From Planctomycetota bacterium (GTDB lineage Bacteria > Planctomycetota > Planctomycetia > Pirellulales > PALSA-1355), in NCBI GenBank assembly GCA_003389325.1, contig QQVE01000053.1, positions 186,001 through 250,000 on the forward strand: a DNA stretch of 64,000 bases, read 5' to 3'. The translations under genes and the position numbers were made by a program. Positions 55,699 to 64,000 of this stretch are shown piece after piece; positions within the stretch are counted from its first letter, which is position 1, and each line of letters opens with the position of its first letter. Under the pieces are notes generated by a model. That model had not been told where the DNA came from. It made no database searches and worked only from the letters and a program-made list of their open reading frames with translations.

Positions 55699-56622
55699 AT
55701 GCGTAGATGTTCTTTCGCCGTCCTGCTGCTGTTGCTGTTCTCGTCGCCCCTGCTGGCCTGGAACGAAAAGGGCCACATGGTCATCGCCCGGATGGCCTGG
55801 CAAAAACTCGACTGCGACCAGCGGCGGGCCGTCACCGAGATTCTTAAGGCGCATCCGCACTACGACGAGTTCCTGGCCGCCGAACGGCCCGAGGGCGTCG
55901 GGATCGACGAGTGGGTATTCATGCGTGCCTCCTACTGGTCCGACTGGGTGCGCAGCAATCACACGGACCAGTACAGCCGCCCCACGTGGCACTACTACAG
56001 CGTGGCCTACGTGCCCCCGCACTCGAAGAAGGATGCTTCGTCGATCGAGCGCAATGACCCCAACGTCATCACCCAGATTCCGTTCTCGATGGAGAAAGTT
56101 CGCTCCGGCGATGCCCGCGAAAAGGCCATCTACTTGTGTTGGCTGCTGCACTTGATCGGCGATATCCACCAGCCCTTGCACTGCGGCTCGCAGTTGGACG
56201 AGAAGTTCCCCGAGGGCGATCGTGGCGGCAATCTGGCGATGGTGCGCTTCAATGGCGGCGAGCCGGTCCGCTTGCACTCCGCCTGGGACGCGATGCTCGG
56301 CGAGGACTTTTCGTTGCCCAGCGTCTACGAGACCGTTGAGGTGCTCGAAAAGATCGAACAGCAGAACGCCGAGGCACTCAAAAGCGACCTGCGCGAGCAT
56401 CCCACGTCGGCGGACTGGGCTCGCGAGGGGTTCGAGTCGGTCGAGGAGCATGTTTACCTCCAGGGCGACTTGCGGCCGGCCCACGCCTATCACGAGGCCG
56501 ACGTTGCCGCCGCGCCGAATCTGGCCGACGCATACGTCGAGAACGCAACGCGCGTGGCCCGCCTGGCTGCGGTGCGCGCCGGCAATCGCCTGGCGGTGAG
56601 CATCGCCGCCAGCCTCGACTAG
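55699..56622 (+). CDS. Secreted S1/P1-type nuclease
   Basis: A 307-residue zinc-dependent nuclease of the S1/P1 family. It has a signal peptide (CSFAVLLLLLFSSPLLA) and then a mature N-terminal Trp (WNEKGHMVIARMAW), which itself is a zinc ligand in this family. Other ligand regions are WHYYSVAYVP, LLHLIGDIHQPLHCGSQLDE, GDRGGNLAM and LHSAWDAMLG. It degrades single-stranded DNA and RNA to 5'-nucleotides outside the cytoplasm. It lies directly upstream of a nucleoside salvage group. Confidence 0.93.
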   Translation: MRRCSFAVLLLLLFSSPLLAWNEKGHMVIARMAWQKLDCDQRRAVTEILKAHPHYDEFLAAERPEGVGIDEWVFMRASYWSDWVRSNHTDQYSRPTWHYYSVAYVPPHSKKDASSIERNDPNVITQIPFSMEKVRSGDAREKAIYLCWLLHLIGDIHQPLHCGSQLDEKFPEGDRGGNLAMVRFNGGEPVRLHSAWDAMLGEDFSLPSVYETVEVLEKIEQQNAEALKSDLREHPTSADWAREGFESVEEHVYLQGDLRPAHAYHEADVAAAPNLADAYVENATRVARLAAVRAGNRLAVSIAASLD

Positions 56623-56806
56623 CGATCGCGCGTCGCAGTGCTCGCCCTGCGCGTTGCCATTGCTCGCCGTGGGCGAGCATGCCGAAGCCGCCAGCCAACC
56701 GCCGAACACGTCGTTGTCTCGGCGCATCGACGGCCCGCGGCTCAACCCTTAGAATGCCCGTCAAGATTCTCCTGATATCCGCGACCTGCTGAGTCTCCCC
56801 CACTTC

Positions 56807-57535
56807 ATGCCCGACTCCATCGCCCGACTGATCGATCACGCGCTGCTGCATCCCACCCTCACCGACGAGCAACTGCGCGAGGGTTGCCAGATGGCGCTTG
56901 GGCTGGAATTGGCCTCCGTATGCATCAAGCCCTATGCCGTGCCGCTGGCCGCGAAGCTGCTCGCCGGGTCGCCGGTGGCGGTGTGTACCGTGATCGGCTT
57001 TCCGCACGGATCGGTCTCTACCGACGTTAAACGTTTCGAGGCCGAGTGGGCCTGTCGCCAGGGGGCGACGGAACTCGACATGGTCGTCAACGTCGGCAAG
57101 GTCCTCAGCGGCGATTGGGACTTCGTGGCCGACGACATCCGCGCCGTCGTCGACGCCGCACACCAGAACGGCGCGCTGGCCAAGGTGATCTTCGAGAACG
57201 AGTTTCTCCCCGGCGACGAACCCAAGATCGAATTGTGCCGCATCTGCTCCCGCGTCGGGGCCGACTTCGTCAAGACCTCGACCGGCTTCGGCTTCGTCAA
57301 GCGAGCCGAAGGGGGCATGGGCGCCATCGGGGCCACCGAGCACGATCTGAAGCTGATGCGGGCCCACGCCGATCCAAAGGTCGGCGTAAAGGCTTCCGGC
57401 GGCGTGCGGACCTATCAGGACGCCCTACGCGTCGTCGAGCTGGGCGCGACGCGCATCGGTACGAGTTCCAGCGAGGCCATCGTGGCGGGGCAGGGCGGCG
57501 CCTCGGGCGGGCAGCAACCCGCGCAAGACTATTAG
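56807..57535 (+). CDS. deoC: Deoxyribose-phosphate aldolase
   Basis: A 242-residue class I aldolase that splits 2-deoxyribose 5-phosphate into acetaldehyde and glyceraldehyde 3-phosphate. It shows the family start IDHALLHPTLTDEQLREGCQ, CTVIGFPHGSVSTDVK, ATELDMVVNVGKVLSG, the Schiff-base lysine in FVKTSTGFG, and the second lysine in GVKASGGVRTY. It degrades the deoxyribose part released by the nucleoside phosphorylases encoded just downstream. Confidence 0.96.
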   Translation: MPDSIARLIDHALLHPTLTDEQLREGCQMALGLELASVCIKPYAVPLAAKLLAGSPVAVCTVIGFPHGSVSTDVKRFEAEWACRQGATELDMVVNVGKVLSGDWDFVADDIRAVVDAAHQNGALAKVIFENEFLPGDEPKIELCRICSRVGADFVKTSTGFGFVKRAEGGMGAIGATEHDLKLMRAHADPKVGVKASGGVRTYQDALRVVELGATRIGTSSSEAIVAGQGGASGGQQPAQDY

Positions 57536-57583
57536 AAATTCTGGCGTAGCCTCGCGGCCGCGCCTCTGGAAAGGAAATCCCAC

Positions 57584-58462
57584 GTGCAACAACTCGCTGC
57601 TCAAATCGACGAAGCCGCAGCCGCGGTCCGCGCTTCCTGGTCCGGCACGCCCAAGGTGGGCATCATCCTCGGCACGGGCCTGGCCACGTTCACCGACCAG
57701 ATCGACCAGGAAGCCGCGATCAGCTACGAAGCGATTCCGCACTTTCCCCGCTCCACGGCTATCGGGCATAGCGGGCGGCTCGTGTGCGGCCGCGTCGAAG
57801 GCACGCCGGTGGTGACCATGGACGGCCGCTTTCACTTGTACGAGGGCTACTCGCTCCAGCAGATCACGCTGCCGGTGCGGGTCATGAAAGCCCTCGGCAT
57901 CGAGCTGTTGATCGTCTCCAATGCCAGTGGCGGGTTGAATCCCTACCTGGCGGCCGGCGACATCGTGGTCATCGAGGACAACATCAACCTGATGGGGGCC
58001 AATCCGCTGGTCGGCGTCAACGACGATTCTCTCGGCCCGCGCTTTCCCGACATGAGCGAACCTTACGATCGCGAGCTAATCCACCGTGCGCTGGAGATTG
58101 CCCGACTCGAAGACTTCGCGGCCACCCAAGGCGTGTACGTCGCGCTATGCGGACCCAACTACGAAACCCGAGCCGAGTATCGTTTCCTGCGCACGATTGG
58201 CGGCGACGTCGTCGGCATGTCGACCGTGCCCGAGGTAATCGTGGCGGCGCATACGGGATTGCGGGTGCTGGGGCTGTCGGTTGTGACGAACGTCTGCAGC
58301 CCTGACGCGCTGACCGAAACCGACGGCCACCAGGTCGTCGCCGCGGCACAAGGCGCCGAGCACAAGCTGCGCAAGATCGTCAAACGCATTCTGGCCGACA
58401 TGGCCGCCGCGTCGAACGGCCGTATGGAGCCCGCCCCGCGTGCTTCGGCCATCGCCGGCTGA
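57584..58462 (+). CDS. Purine-nucleoside phosphorylase (trimeric type)
   Basis: A 292-residue member of the PNP/MTAP family (purine nucleoside phosphorylase I-type): KVGIILGTGLATFTDQID, HSGRLVCGRVEGTPVVTMDG, RFHLYEGYSLQQITLPVRVM, LIVSNASGGLNPYLAAGDIV, the purine-binding ALCGPNYETRAEYRF and MSTVPEVIVAAHTGLRVLGL, then VTNVCSPDALTETDGHQVV. It phosphorolyses inosine and guanosine type nucleosides. The start is a GTG with GGAAAGGAAA upstream; the C-terminal 20 residues are an Ala/Pro-rich tail. Confidence 0.95.
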   Translation: MQQLAAQIDEAAAAVRASWSGTPKVGIILGTGLATFTDQIDQEAAISYEAIPHFPRSTAIGHSGRLVCGRVEGTPVVTMDGRFHLYEGYSLQQITLPVRVMKALGIELLIVSNASGGLNPYLAAGDIVVIEDNINLMGANPLVGVNDDSLGPRFPDMSEPYDRELIHRALEIARLEDFAATQGVYVALCGPNYETRAEYRFLRTIGGDVVGMSTVPEVIVAAHTGLRVLGLSVVTNVCSPDALTETDGHQVVAAAQGAEHKLRKIVKRILADMAAASNGRMEPAPRASAIAG

Positions 58463-58502
58463 GCGGAATGCGAGAATGTATGCCTCGCTTCGGTATCCTG
58501 CC

Positions 58503-60269
58503 ATGAACGTCGCGCAGATCATCACGCGCAAGCGCGAAGGCGAACCGCTTTCGGCCGACGAAATCCGCACGCTGATCGACGGCTACGTTGCCGGCACCGT
58601 GCAGGATTGCCAGATGTCGGCCTGGGCAATGGCTGTGTTCATGCGGGGCATGACCGCCGATGAGACGGTCGCGCTGACCCAGGCCATGCTCGCCTCGGGC
58701 CAAACGCTCGAAGCCGTCGACACTTCGCTTCGCGTCGACAAGCATTCCACCGGCGGCATCGGCGACAAGACCTCGCTCATCCTCGCCCCGCTCTTGACCT
58801 GCTGCGGACTGCAAGTTCCCATGATTTCCGGGCGCGGTCTCGGGCCCACCGGCGGCACGCTCGACAAACTTGAATCCATTCCCGGGTTCCGCACCGACCT
58901 GTCGCGCGATGAAATCAGCCGCGTCATCGACGCCGTGGGCTGCGTCATCACCGGCGCGTCGGACGACCTGGTGCCGGCCGATCGCAAGCTGTATGCCTTG
59001 CGCGACGTCACGGCCACGGTGGGCTCCACGCCGCTGATCGTGGCCAGCATTCTCAGCAAGAAACTGGCCGAAGACCTCTCGGCCCTGGTGCTGGACGTTA
59101 AGTTCGGCTCGGGGGCCTTCATGAAGACGCGCGGGCACGCCCGGGCACTGGCCGGCGCCCTCGTAGCGGTCGGCTCGCAACTGGGGCTGTCCACCTCGGC
59201 GCTGTTGACTGCAATGGATCAGCCGCTGGGACGCATGGCCGGCAACGCCGTCGAGGTCGACGAGTCGATCGACATCATGCGGGGCGAGGGCCCTGGCGAT
59301 CTCCGCGAGCTGGTCCTGGCGCTAGCCGCCGAACTGCTGCTGATGAAGTCGATGGCTCCCGACGTGGGGACGGCGCGGGCCACGCTCGCCGGGCACCTCG
59401 ACTCGGGCCGGGCGCTTGCCAAGTTTCGCGAAATGGTCACCGCCCAGGGGGGCGATCTCGACGCCCCGCGCCCGCGCCGGCCGAGTTGGCCGCTGGTGGC
59501 TCCGCGCGACGGCTACCTCGCATCCCTTGAAACCGCACGGCTAGGCGTGGCGATCGTCGAGCTGGGCGGGGGCCGTAGGGCGATCGGCGACACCCTCGAT
59601 CACGGCGTCGGGCTCGAGATGCTTGTGCGTCTCGGCGATTACGTTTCTAAAGGCCAGCCACTGTTGAACGTCTTCGCCGCCGAAGACGTCCGCGCTCGGG
59701 CATTGCCTTTGCTCGAAAGCAGCATCGAGATCAGCGACCTAGCACCGGCCGTCGCGCCGCTGGTGGCCGACTACGTTCGCTCCGGCCAGCTAGCCGAAAC
59801 CGCCGAGCCCCCCGAAGCGGCGACGACGCGCTTCGAGCCGCCGACGGTCGACCTGCAGCAGCGCGACCATCTCGTGCGTCAGGCTCTGGCGGCACGCGAT
59901 CGGGCCTACGCGCCCTATTCCAACTTCAAGGTCGGCGCCGCGTTGCTCACCGCCTCGGGTGAGATCTACACGGGCTCGAACGTCGAGAACGCCTCCTACA
60001 GCCTCACGGTCTGTGCCGAGCGCGTCGCGATCGCGGCTGCCGTCGCTGCCGGCGAGAAGCAGTTCGCCATGCTTGCGGTCGCCACCGGGGGCGCTCATGC
60101 TCCTTGCGGGGCCTGCCGGCAGTTTGCCGCCGAGTTTTGCTACGAGTTGCCCGTGGTGTTGGTCGACCCAAGTCGCCCGGCTGACGTCATCCAGTGGCGA
60201 CTCTCGGAGCTCCTCCCCAGTCGGTTCGATCAGCACACCGGCTATGCAGGCGGTCATCAGGCAGGCTAG
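58503..60269 (+). CDS. Pyrimidine-nucleoside phosphorylase fused to cytidine deaminase
   Basis: A 588-residue fusion. Residues 1-430 are a thymidine/pyrimidine-nucleoside phosphorylase (DKHSTGGIGDKTS, 79-91; SGRGLGPTGGTLDKLE; VKFGSGAFMKT). A 15-residue linker leads to a complete cytidine deaminase (449-588; YAPYSNFKVGAALLTASGEI, catalytic CAE at 504-506, zinc cysteines in PCGAC, 535 and 538). The fusion would turn cytidine or deoxycytidine to uridine derivatives and then cleave them. ATG 58503 sits at the homology start. It follows the purine nucleoside phosphorylase by 40 bp; the 3' end overlaps the convergent transporter gene on the other strand. Confidence 0.93.
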   Translation: MNVAQIITRKREGEPLSADEIRTLIDGYVAGTVQDCQMSAWAMAVFMRGMTADETVALTQAMLASGQTLEAVDTSLRVDKHSTGGIGDKTSLILAPLLTCCGLQVPMISGRGLGPTGGTLDKLESIPGFRTDLSRDEISRVIDAVGCVITGASDDLVPADRKLYALRDVTATVGSTPLIVASILSKKLAEDLSALVLDVKFGSGAFMKTRGHARALAGALVAVGSQLGLSTSALLTAMDQPLGRMAGNAVEVDESIDIMRGEGPGDLRELVLALAAELLLMKSMAPDVGTARATLAGHLDSGRALAKFREMVTAQGGDLDAPRPRRPSWPLVAPRDGYLASLETARLGVAIVELGGGRRAIGDTLDHGVGLEMLVRLGDYVSKGQPLLNVFAAEDVRARALPLLESSIEISDLAPAVAPLVADYVRSGQLAETAEPPEAATTRFEPPTVDLQQRDHLVRQALAARDRAYAPYSNFKVGAALLTASGEIYTGSNVENASYSLTVCAERVAIAAAVAAGEKQFAMLAVATGGAHAPCGACRQFAAEFCYELPVVLVDPSRPADVIQWRLSELLPSRFDQHTGYAGGHQAG

Positions 60270-61439
60270 CGTGCCGCCAAGCATGGCGCGCAAGCCCAAC
60301 TGCGCGAGGTCGGTGCGCCGCGAGGGCGCGATGCCGCCAATGCCCGCGATCTGAATGCCGATCGACGCGAAATTCGCAAACCCGCACAGGGCGTAGGTGA
60401 GAATGATCTCCGAGCGAGGGCTGAGCTCGACGGTTGAGCCTTCGGCGGTCCACTCGGCCAATCGCTCGTAGGCCACGAGTTCGTTGGCCACCATGCGAAT
60501 GCCCAACAGCTCGCCCACTTTCAGGCAGTCGGCCGGCTCGACGCCCATGGCCAGCGCCAAGGGAGCAAACAGGTAGCTCAAAATCGCCGACAGCGACCAC
60601 TCCCAACCGAACAGCCCGCCAAGGTAACCGAGCAAGCCGTCGCACAACGCGATCAAGGCCAGAAAAGCGATCAGCATCGCCGCCACGTTGATCGCCAGCT
60701 TCATGCCCTGTGCGGCGCCGATCGCGGCGGCCTCGATCAGGTTCTCGCCGGCGTCCTCCATCCGCATGGTGACGTGTTCCGGCGCGAGCGTCGGCTCGGT
60801 CTCGGGCACCAGCACCTTGGCGATCATCAACCCGGCCGGAGCCGACATCACCGAAGCCGCGATCAAATGGCCCGGGTCGATGCCCATGCTCATGTAGGCG
60901 GCCAACACGCCTCCGGCGGTGGAGGCGAAGCCCGGCACCATCGTGGCCATCAGCTCACTGCGGGTCATGCCCGCGACATAGGGCCGTACGACCAGCGGCG
61001 CCTCGGTTTGCCCCAGAAAGACGTTGGCCGACGCGGCCAGACTTTCCGGGCCCGTGGTACCCAGCGTGCGCTGCATCACCCAGCCGAATCCGATGACCAC
61101 CCACTGCATCACGCGAATGTAGTACAGCACCGCCATCAGCGACGAAAAAAAGATGATCGTCGGCAGCACTTTGAAGGCGAAATAGAACTCCTCGAACCGC
61201 TCTCCGAAGACGAACTCCGAGCCCGCGTCTACATAGCCCAACATCGCCCTGAACACGTCGCCGAGCTGGTCGAACAACGCCCGCCCCTCGTTGGTCTTGA
61301 GCACCAGCAGGGCGAAGACGAATTGCAGCAGCATCCCGCCGATGACGACTCGCGGGCTGACGCGTTTTTTGTGGCTGCTCATCGCCCAGGCCAGCCCGAC
61401 CATCAGGAACAGGCCCAGCAGGCTGACGAGTCTTTCCAT
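59790..61439 (-). CDS. CNT-family nucleoside transporter with unusually long tail
   Basis: A sodium- or proton-coupled concentrative nucleoside transporter (NupC/CNT) for uptake of nucleosides: VLPTIIFFSSLMAVLYYI, LGTTGPESLAASANVFLGQT (with the conserved G-Q-T-E-A-P), GFASTAGGVLAAYMSMG, VMSAPAGLMIAKVLVPETEP, and GELLGIRMVANELVAYERLA plus FANFASIGIQIAGIG. Conserved sequence ends near residue 405 (CLMTACIAGVLI); bacterial CNTs are usually 390-430 residues. The frame stays open to residue 549, running antisense across the cytidine deaminase domain with Arg/Gly-rich, unprotein-like sequence. Either the tail is real, or the stop was lost through a sequence error. The ATG at 61439 precedes the first membrane helix. 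Confidence 0.9.
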   Translation of the reverse strand: MERLVSLLGLFLMVGLAWAMSSHKKRVSPRVVIGGMLLQFVFALLVLKTNEGRALFDQLGDVFRAMLGYVDAGSEFVFGERFEEFYFAFKVLPTIIFFSSLMAVLYYIRVMQWVVIGFGWVMQRTLGTTGPESLAASANVFLGQTEAPLVVRPYVAGMTRSELMATMVPGFASTAGGVLAAYMSMGIDPGHLIAASVMSAPAGLMIAKVLVPETEPTLAPEHVTMRMEDAGENLIEAAAIGAAQGMKLAINVAAMLIAFLALIALCDGLLGYLGGLFGWEWSLSAILSYLFAPLALAMGVEPADCLKVGELLGIRMVANELVAYERLAEWTAEGSTVELSPRSEIILTYALCGFANFASIGIQIAGIGGIAPSRRTDLAQLGLRAMLGGTLACLMTACIAGVLIEPTGEELRESPLDDVSRATWVDQHHGQLVAKLGGKLPAGPARSMSAPGGDRKHGELLLAGSDGSRDRDALGTDREAVGGVLDVRARVDLTRGGEQRGADLEVGIGRVGPIACRQSLTHEMVALLQVDRRRLEARRRRFGGLGGFG

Positions 61440-61656
61440 GGTCCGCTCGTATTTTCGGTCGCGAGCGAGAGCCGGGAAGGCTCTCACCGCGGGGGGCGCG
61501 CCGAGGGAAGCCAAACGAGAATCTAACGCATGTCGAATTCGAGCCGCCTGCGCGCCGAATTACGATGGCGCTCACGGAATTCTCACAATTAGGACACGTG
61601 GGGCCGAGACGTCAAGCGCCGCACGCCAACTCGACTGCCCGAAGTTAGCCTGAAGA

Positions 61657-63012
61657 CTAAGAGCGAACGGCCGACAGCGTTTCGTCGAGGCAGTCGACCA
61701 TGAAGTCAGCATCGTCCTTGGACAGGCACATGGGCGGCTTGATCCGCAGCACGTTGCCGTACAGGCCGCCTTTGCCCAGGAGCAGGCCGCGGTCTTTCGT
61801 GCCTTCCAGCACGTCGGCCGTTTCCTCCGGGGCCGGCTCCTTCGTCTCGCGGTCGCGCACCAACTCGATGCCGACCATCAGCCCCAGCCCGCGCACCTCG
61901 CCGATCAGCGGCTGCCGTTCCTGCAGTTCGAGCAGCCGCTCCTTGAGGTGGGCGCCGACCATCTTGGCGTTTTCCTGAATGCCTTCCTCGTCGATCACTT
62001 CCAGCGTGGCCAATCCCGCGGTGACTGAAATCGGATTGCCGCCGAACGTGTTGAAGTGGACCCGCTTGGCCACCGTCTCGGAGATCTCGGGTCGCGTGGT
62101 CACGGCCGCCAGCGGCACGCCGTCGCCGATGCCCTTGGCCATCGTGACCAAGTCGGGCGTGACGCCCCAATTCTGGAATCCCCAGTAGTGCTCGCCTGTG
62201 CGGCCGAAGCCGGTTTGCACTTCGTCGGCGATGCACAGCCCGCCGAACCGTCGCACGGCGTCGTACACGATCTGAAAGTATTCCGGCGGCGGAATCACGG
62301 TGCCGCCCACGCCCTGGATCGGCTCGCCAATGAAGCACGCCGGCTCGCCCGAGGTCTCGTAGCGAATCAGCGACTCGACGTCGCGGGCGCACTTCACGTC
62401 GCAACTGGGATAGGTCAGGCCAAAGGGGCAGCGGTAGCAATAACCCGGCGTGGCGTTCTTCACCAGCGACACAGGATTGCTGGGAAACTTCCACGTGCCG
62501 TGGGCCGTCAGCGCCATCGCCGTGTGCGTGCCGCCGTGGTAGGCGTTGCGCAGCGAGATGACTTCTGAGCGGCCCGTGTGCTCGCGCGACATGAGAATGG
62601 CCAACTCGTTGGCCTCGCTGCCCGAGTTGGTGAAGTACGTCACCGACAGATCCGAGCCGTCGGGCATCCGTTCGGCGAGCTCTTTGCCGAACTGCCCGAT
62701 CTTGGGATGCAGGTAGATCGTCGTGGCGTGCTGCAGCTTGCCCGATTGCTCGCGCACCTGCTCGACGATCTTGGGATGGCAGTGCCCGACCGAAATCGTG
62801 GCGATGCCCGCGATGCCGTCGAGATAGCGCCGCCCGGTCTCGTCCCACACGTACTGCATGTGACCTTCGACCACGAGCACGGGATCGCGGTAGTAGGTCA
62901 CCAGCCCGGGCGTCAGATACTTCTTGCGCAGGGCCAGCACCTCCGGCTTGGGCGGCCCTTCGTAGGGCTCGGGCCGATGATCGCAGATCGGAAGCTGGAG
63001 GTTCTTTTTCAT
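61657..63012 (-). CDS. Class III aminotransferase (PLP-dependent)
   Basis: A 451-residue class III aminotransferase, closest in motif to the alanine-glyoxylate/AGXT2 and omega-amino-acid group. It has YVWDETGRRYLDGIAGIATI, FTNSGSEANELAILMSREHT, YHGGTHTAMALTAHGTWKFP, the PLP aspartate in CIADEVQTGFGRTGEHYWGF and the catalytic lysine in TMAKGIGDGVPLAAV. It lies next to a methylmalonate-semialdehyde dehydrogenase, a common pairing for degradation of beta-alanine-type or branched amino acids (for example 3-aminoisobutyrate). The gene spacing (40 bp) suggests co-transcription. Confidence 0.93.
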   Translation of the reverse strand: MKKNLQLPICDHRPEPYEGPPKPEVLALRKKYLTPGLVTYYRDPVLVVEGHMQYVWDETGRRYLDGIAGIATISVGHCHPKIVEQVREQSGKLQHATTIYLHPKIGQFGKELAERMPDGSDLSVTYFTNSGSEANELAILMSREHTGRSEVISLRNAYHGGTHTAMALTAHGTWKFPSNPVSLVKNATPGYCYRCPFGLTYPSCDVKCARDVESLIRYETSGEPACFIGEPIQGVGGTVIPPPEYFQIVYDAVRRFGGLCIADEVQTGFGRTGEHYWGFQNWGVTPDLVTMAKGIGDGVPLAAVTTRPEISETVAKRVHFNTFGGNPISVTAGLATLEVIDEEGIQENAKMVGAHLKERLLELQERQPLIGEVRGLGLMVGIELVRDRETKEPAPEETADVLEGTKDRGLLLGKGGLYGNVLRIKPPMCLSKDDADFMVDCLDETLSAVRS

Positions 63013-63052
63013 GGCGATGTCTCGTGTCGTGATACGCGATTCGAGCGGCCGC

Positions 63053-64000
63053 CTACGACCCGCCCGCCTGCGACTTCCATATCGGGTCCGCCGCCGAGTC
63101 GGCCGACGAGCGGAACCAGCGGGTCATGGTCATTTTCTGCTGTGTGTAAAACTGTACGCCTTCGACGCCCTGGATGTGCAGATCGCCGAAAAACGACTTG
63201 TTCCAGCCGGTGAACGGAAACCAGGCCATCGGCGCGGGCACGCCCACGTTGATGCCGATCATGCCCGCGTTGAACGAGCGTTTGAACTCCCGGGCCGCCC
63301 AGCCGCTGCGCGTGAAAATGCTGGCCCCGTTGCCGTAAGGGCACTGCTTGCCCAGTTCCAGGGCCTGGTCCAGATCGTCGACCCGCACGACCGAGAGCAC
63401 GGGACCGAAGATCTCTTCCTTGGCCAGCCGCATCTCGGGCTGCACGCGATCGACCACGCTCGGCCCCAGCAGAAACCCGTCGCTGGGCAGGTCGAACGCG
63501 CGGCCGTCGAGGGCCACTTCGGCCCCTTCGCTCGCGGCCACTTCGAGATAGCCCGATACGCGATCGCGGTGCGCCGCCGTGACGAGCGGGCCCATTTGCA
63601 CGTCGGCCTGGCCGTCAGTCGGGCCGACTTTCATTCGCTTGCCGGCCTGACACAAACCTTCGACCAGGTCGTCGGCAATCCGTCCCACGGGCACGGCCAG
63701 GCTGCCGGCCATACAGCGCTCTCCGGCACAGCCAAAGGCCGAGGACTGCAGTGCCGAGACCACTTGGTCGAGCTCGGCGTCGGGCATGATGATCAAATGG
63801 TTCTTGGCCCCGCCGGCCGCCTGCACCCGTTTGCCGTTGGCCGTGCCCGTCTCGTAAACGTGTTTGGCCACGGCCGTGGAACCGACGAAGGAAATGGCCT
63901 TCACCAGAGGGTGCGTCAGCAGCGCGTCGACCACGGTCTTGTCGCCGTGCACGATGTTGAACACGCCGTCGGGCAGCCCCGCCTCGACCAGCAGCTCGCC
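63053..64000 (-). CDS. mmsA: Methylmalonate-semialdehyde dehydrogenase (CoA-acylating), partial
   Basis: A 3' part (315 codons) of an aldehyde dehydrogenase; the 5' end (about 180 codons) lies beyond the window. Visible motifs are the window-edge EAGLPDGVFNIVHGDKTVVD, AISFVGSTAVAKHVYETGTA, the catalytic Cys in SSAFGCAGERCMAGSLAV, EEIFGPVLSVVRVDDLDQAL and the C-terminal GDLHIQGVEGVQFYTQQKMT that is typical of MmsA. It converts malonate or methylmalonate semialdehyde to acetyl- or propionyl-CoA. Its 3' end precedes the aminotransferase gene by 40 bp. Confidence 0.93.
   Translation of the reverse strand, partial: GELLVEAGLPDGVFNIVHGDKTVVDALLTHPLVKAISFVGSTAVAKHVYETGTANGKRVQAAGGAKNHLIIMPDAELDQVVSALQSSAFGCAGERCMAGSLAVPVGRIADDLVEGLCQAGKRMKVGPTDGQADVQMGPLVTAAHRDRVSGYLEVAASEGAEVALDGRAFDLPSDGFLLGPSVVDRVQPEMRLAKEEIFGPVLSVVRVDDLDQALELGKQCPYGNGASIFTRSGWAAREFKRSFNAGMIGINVGVPAPMAWFPFTGWNKSFFGDLHIQGVEGVQFYTQQKMTMTRWFRSSADSAADPIWKSQAGGS

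Overview
The window is a 64 kb, GC-rich bacterial chromosome segment that almost certainly comes from a planctomycete of the Pirellulales type. The evidence is the combination of a PSCyt1/DUF1549/DUF1553 protein followed by a DUF1501 protein, DUF1080 proteins, a DUF1559 prepilin-like protein, a PEP-CTERM protein, a sulfatase, a very large surface protein with an N-terminal LEPLEERRLLA motif, and PQQ-type beta-propellers. No rRNA, convincing tRNA, CRISPR array, insertion sequence or prophage gene was recognised. About 53 protein genes are supported. The last one runs off the right edge.

0-13 kb is rich in signalling. It holds a sigma-54-dependent response regulator, a convergent globin-coupled histidine kinase, a 2Fe-2S thioredoxin-like ferredoxin, an HPF/RaiA-cold-shock fusion, an ECF sigma factor with an overlapping membrane anti-sigma that ends in two CxxCH motifs, secreted DUF1080, proline-rich and PPC-domain proteins, and an OmpR-type two-component pair. 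13-34 kb is mixed: a thioredoxin-protease fusion, a phosphoglycerate-mutase-like phosphatase, RidA, HisI, two serine hydrolases, the DUF1549/DUF1501 pair, a UDP-galactopyranose-mutase-like flavoprotein, a PQQ propeller, a sulfatase, a GCS2-type ligase coupled to an M20 amidohydrolase, and an SGNH hydrolase opposite a DUF5989 protein.

34.1-46.0 kb is the most interesting part. Three plus-strand genes (nucleotidyltransferase and two sugar-nucleotide-type epimerases) converge on nine tightly packed minus-strand genes: a sedoheptulose-7-phosphate cyclase (2-epi-5-epi-valiolone synthase type), cupin, NUDIX hydrolase, ROK kinase, DegT/StrS aminotransferase, family 4 glycosidase-like enzyme, Gfo/Idh/MocA oxidoreductase, GT4 glycosyltransferase and SAM methyltransferase. 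The content resembles the acarbose, validamycin and cetoniacytone pathways in general logic (cyclase, kinase, nucleotidyl transfer, amination, glycosyl transfer). I infer a C7-cyclitol or aminocyclitol pathway in a planctomycete.

46-55 kb carries an orphan PhnD-like binding protein, a PEP-CTERM protein with a clear terminator, the 1,859-residue surface protein and a DUF1559 protein. 55.7-61.4 kb looks like a nucleic-acid salvage locus: secreted S1/P1 nuclease, deoC, purine nucleoside phosphorylase, a pyrimidine nucleoside phosphorylase-cytidine deaminase fusion, and a convergent CNT nucleoside transporter whose reading frame runs about 480 bp antisense into the deaminase. The right end has a class III aminotransferase and a partial methylmalonate-semialdehyde dehydrogenase.
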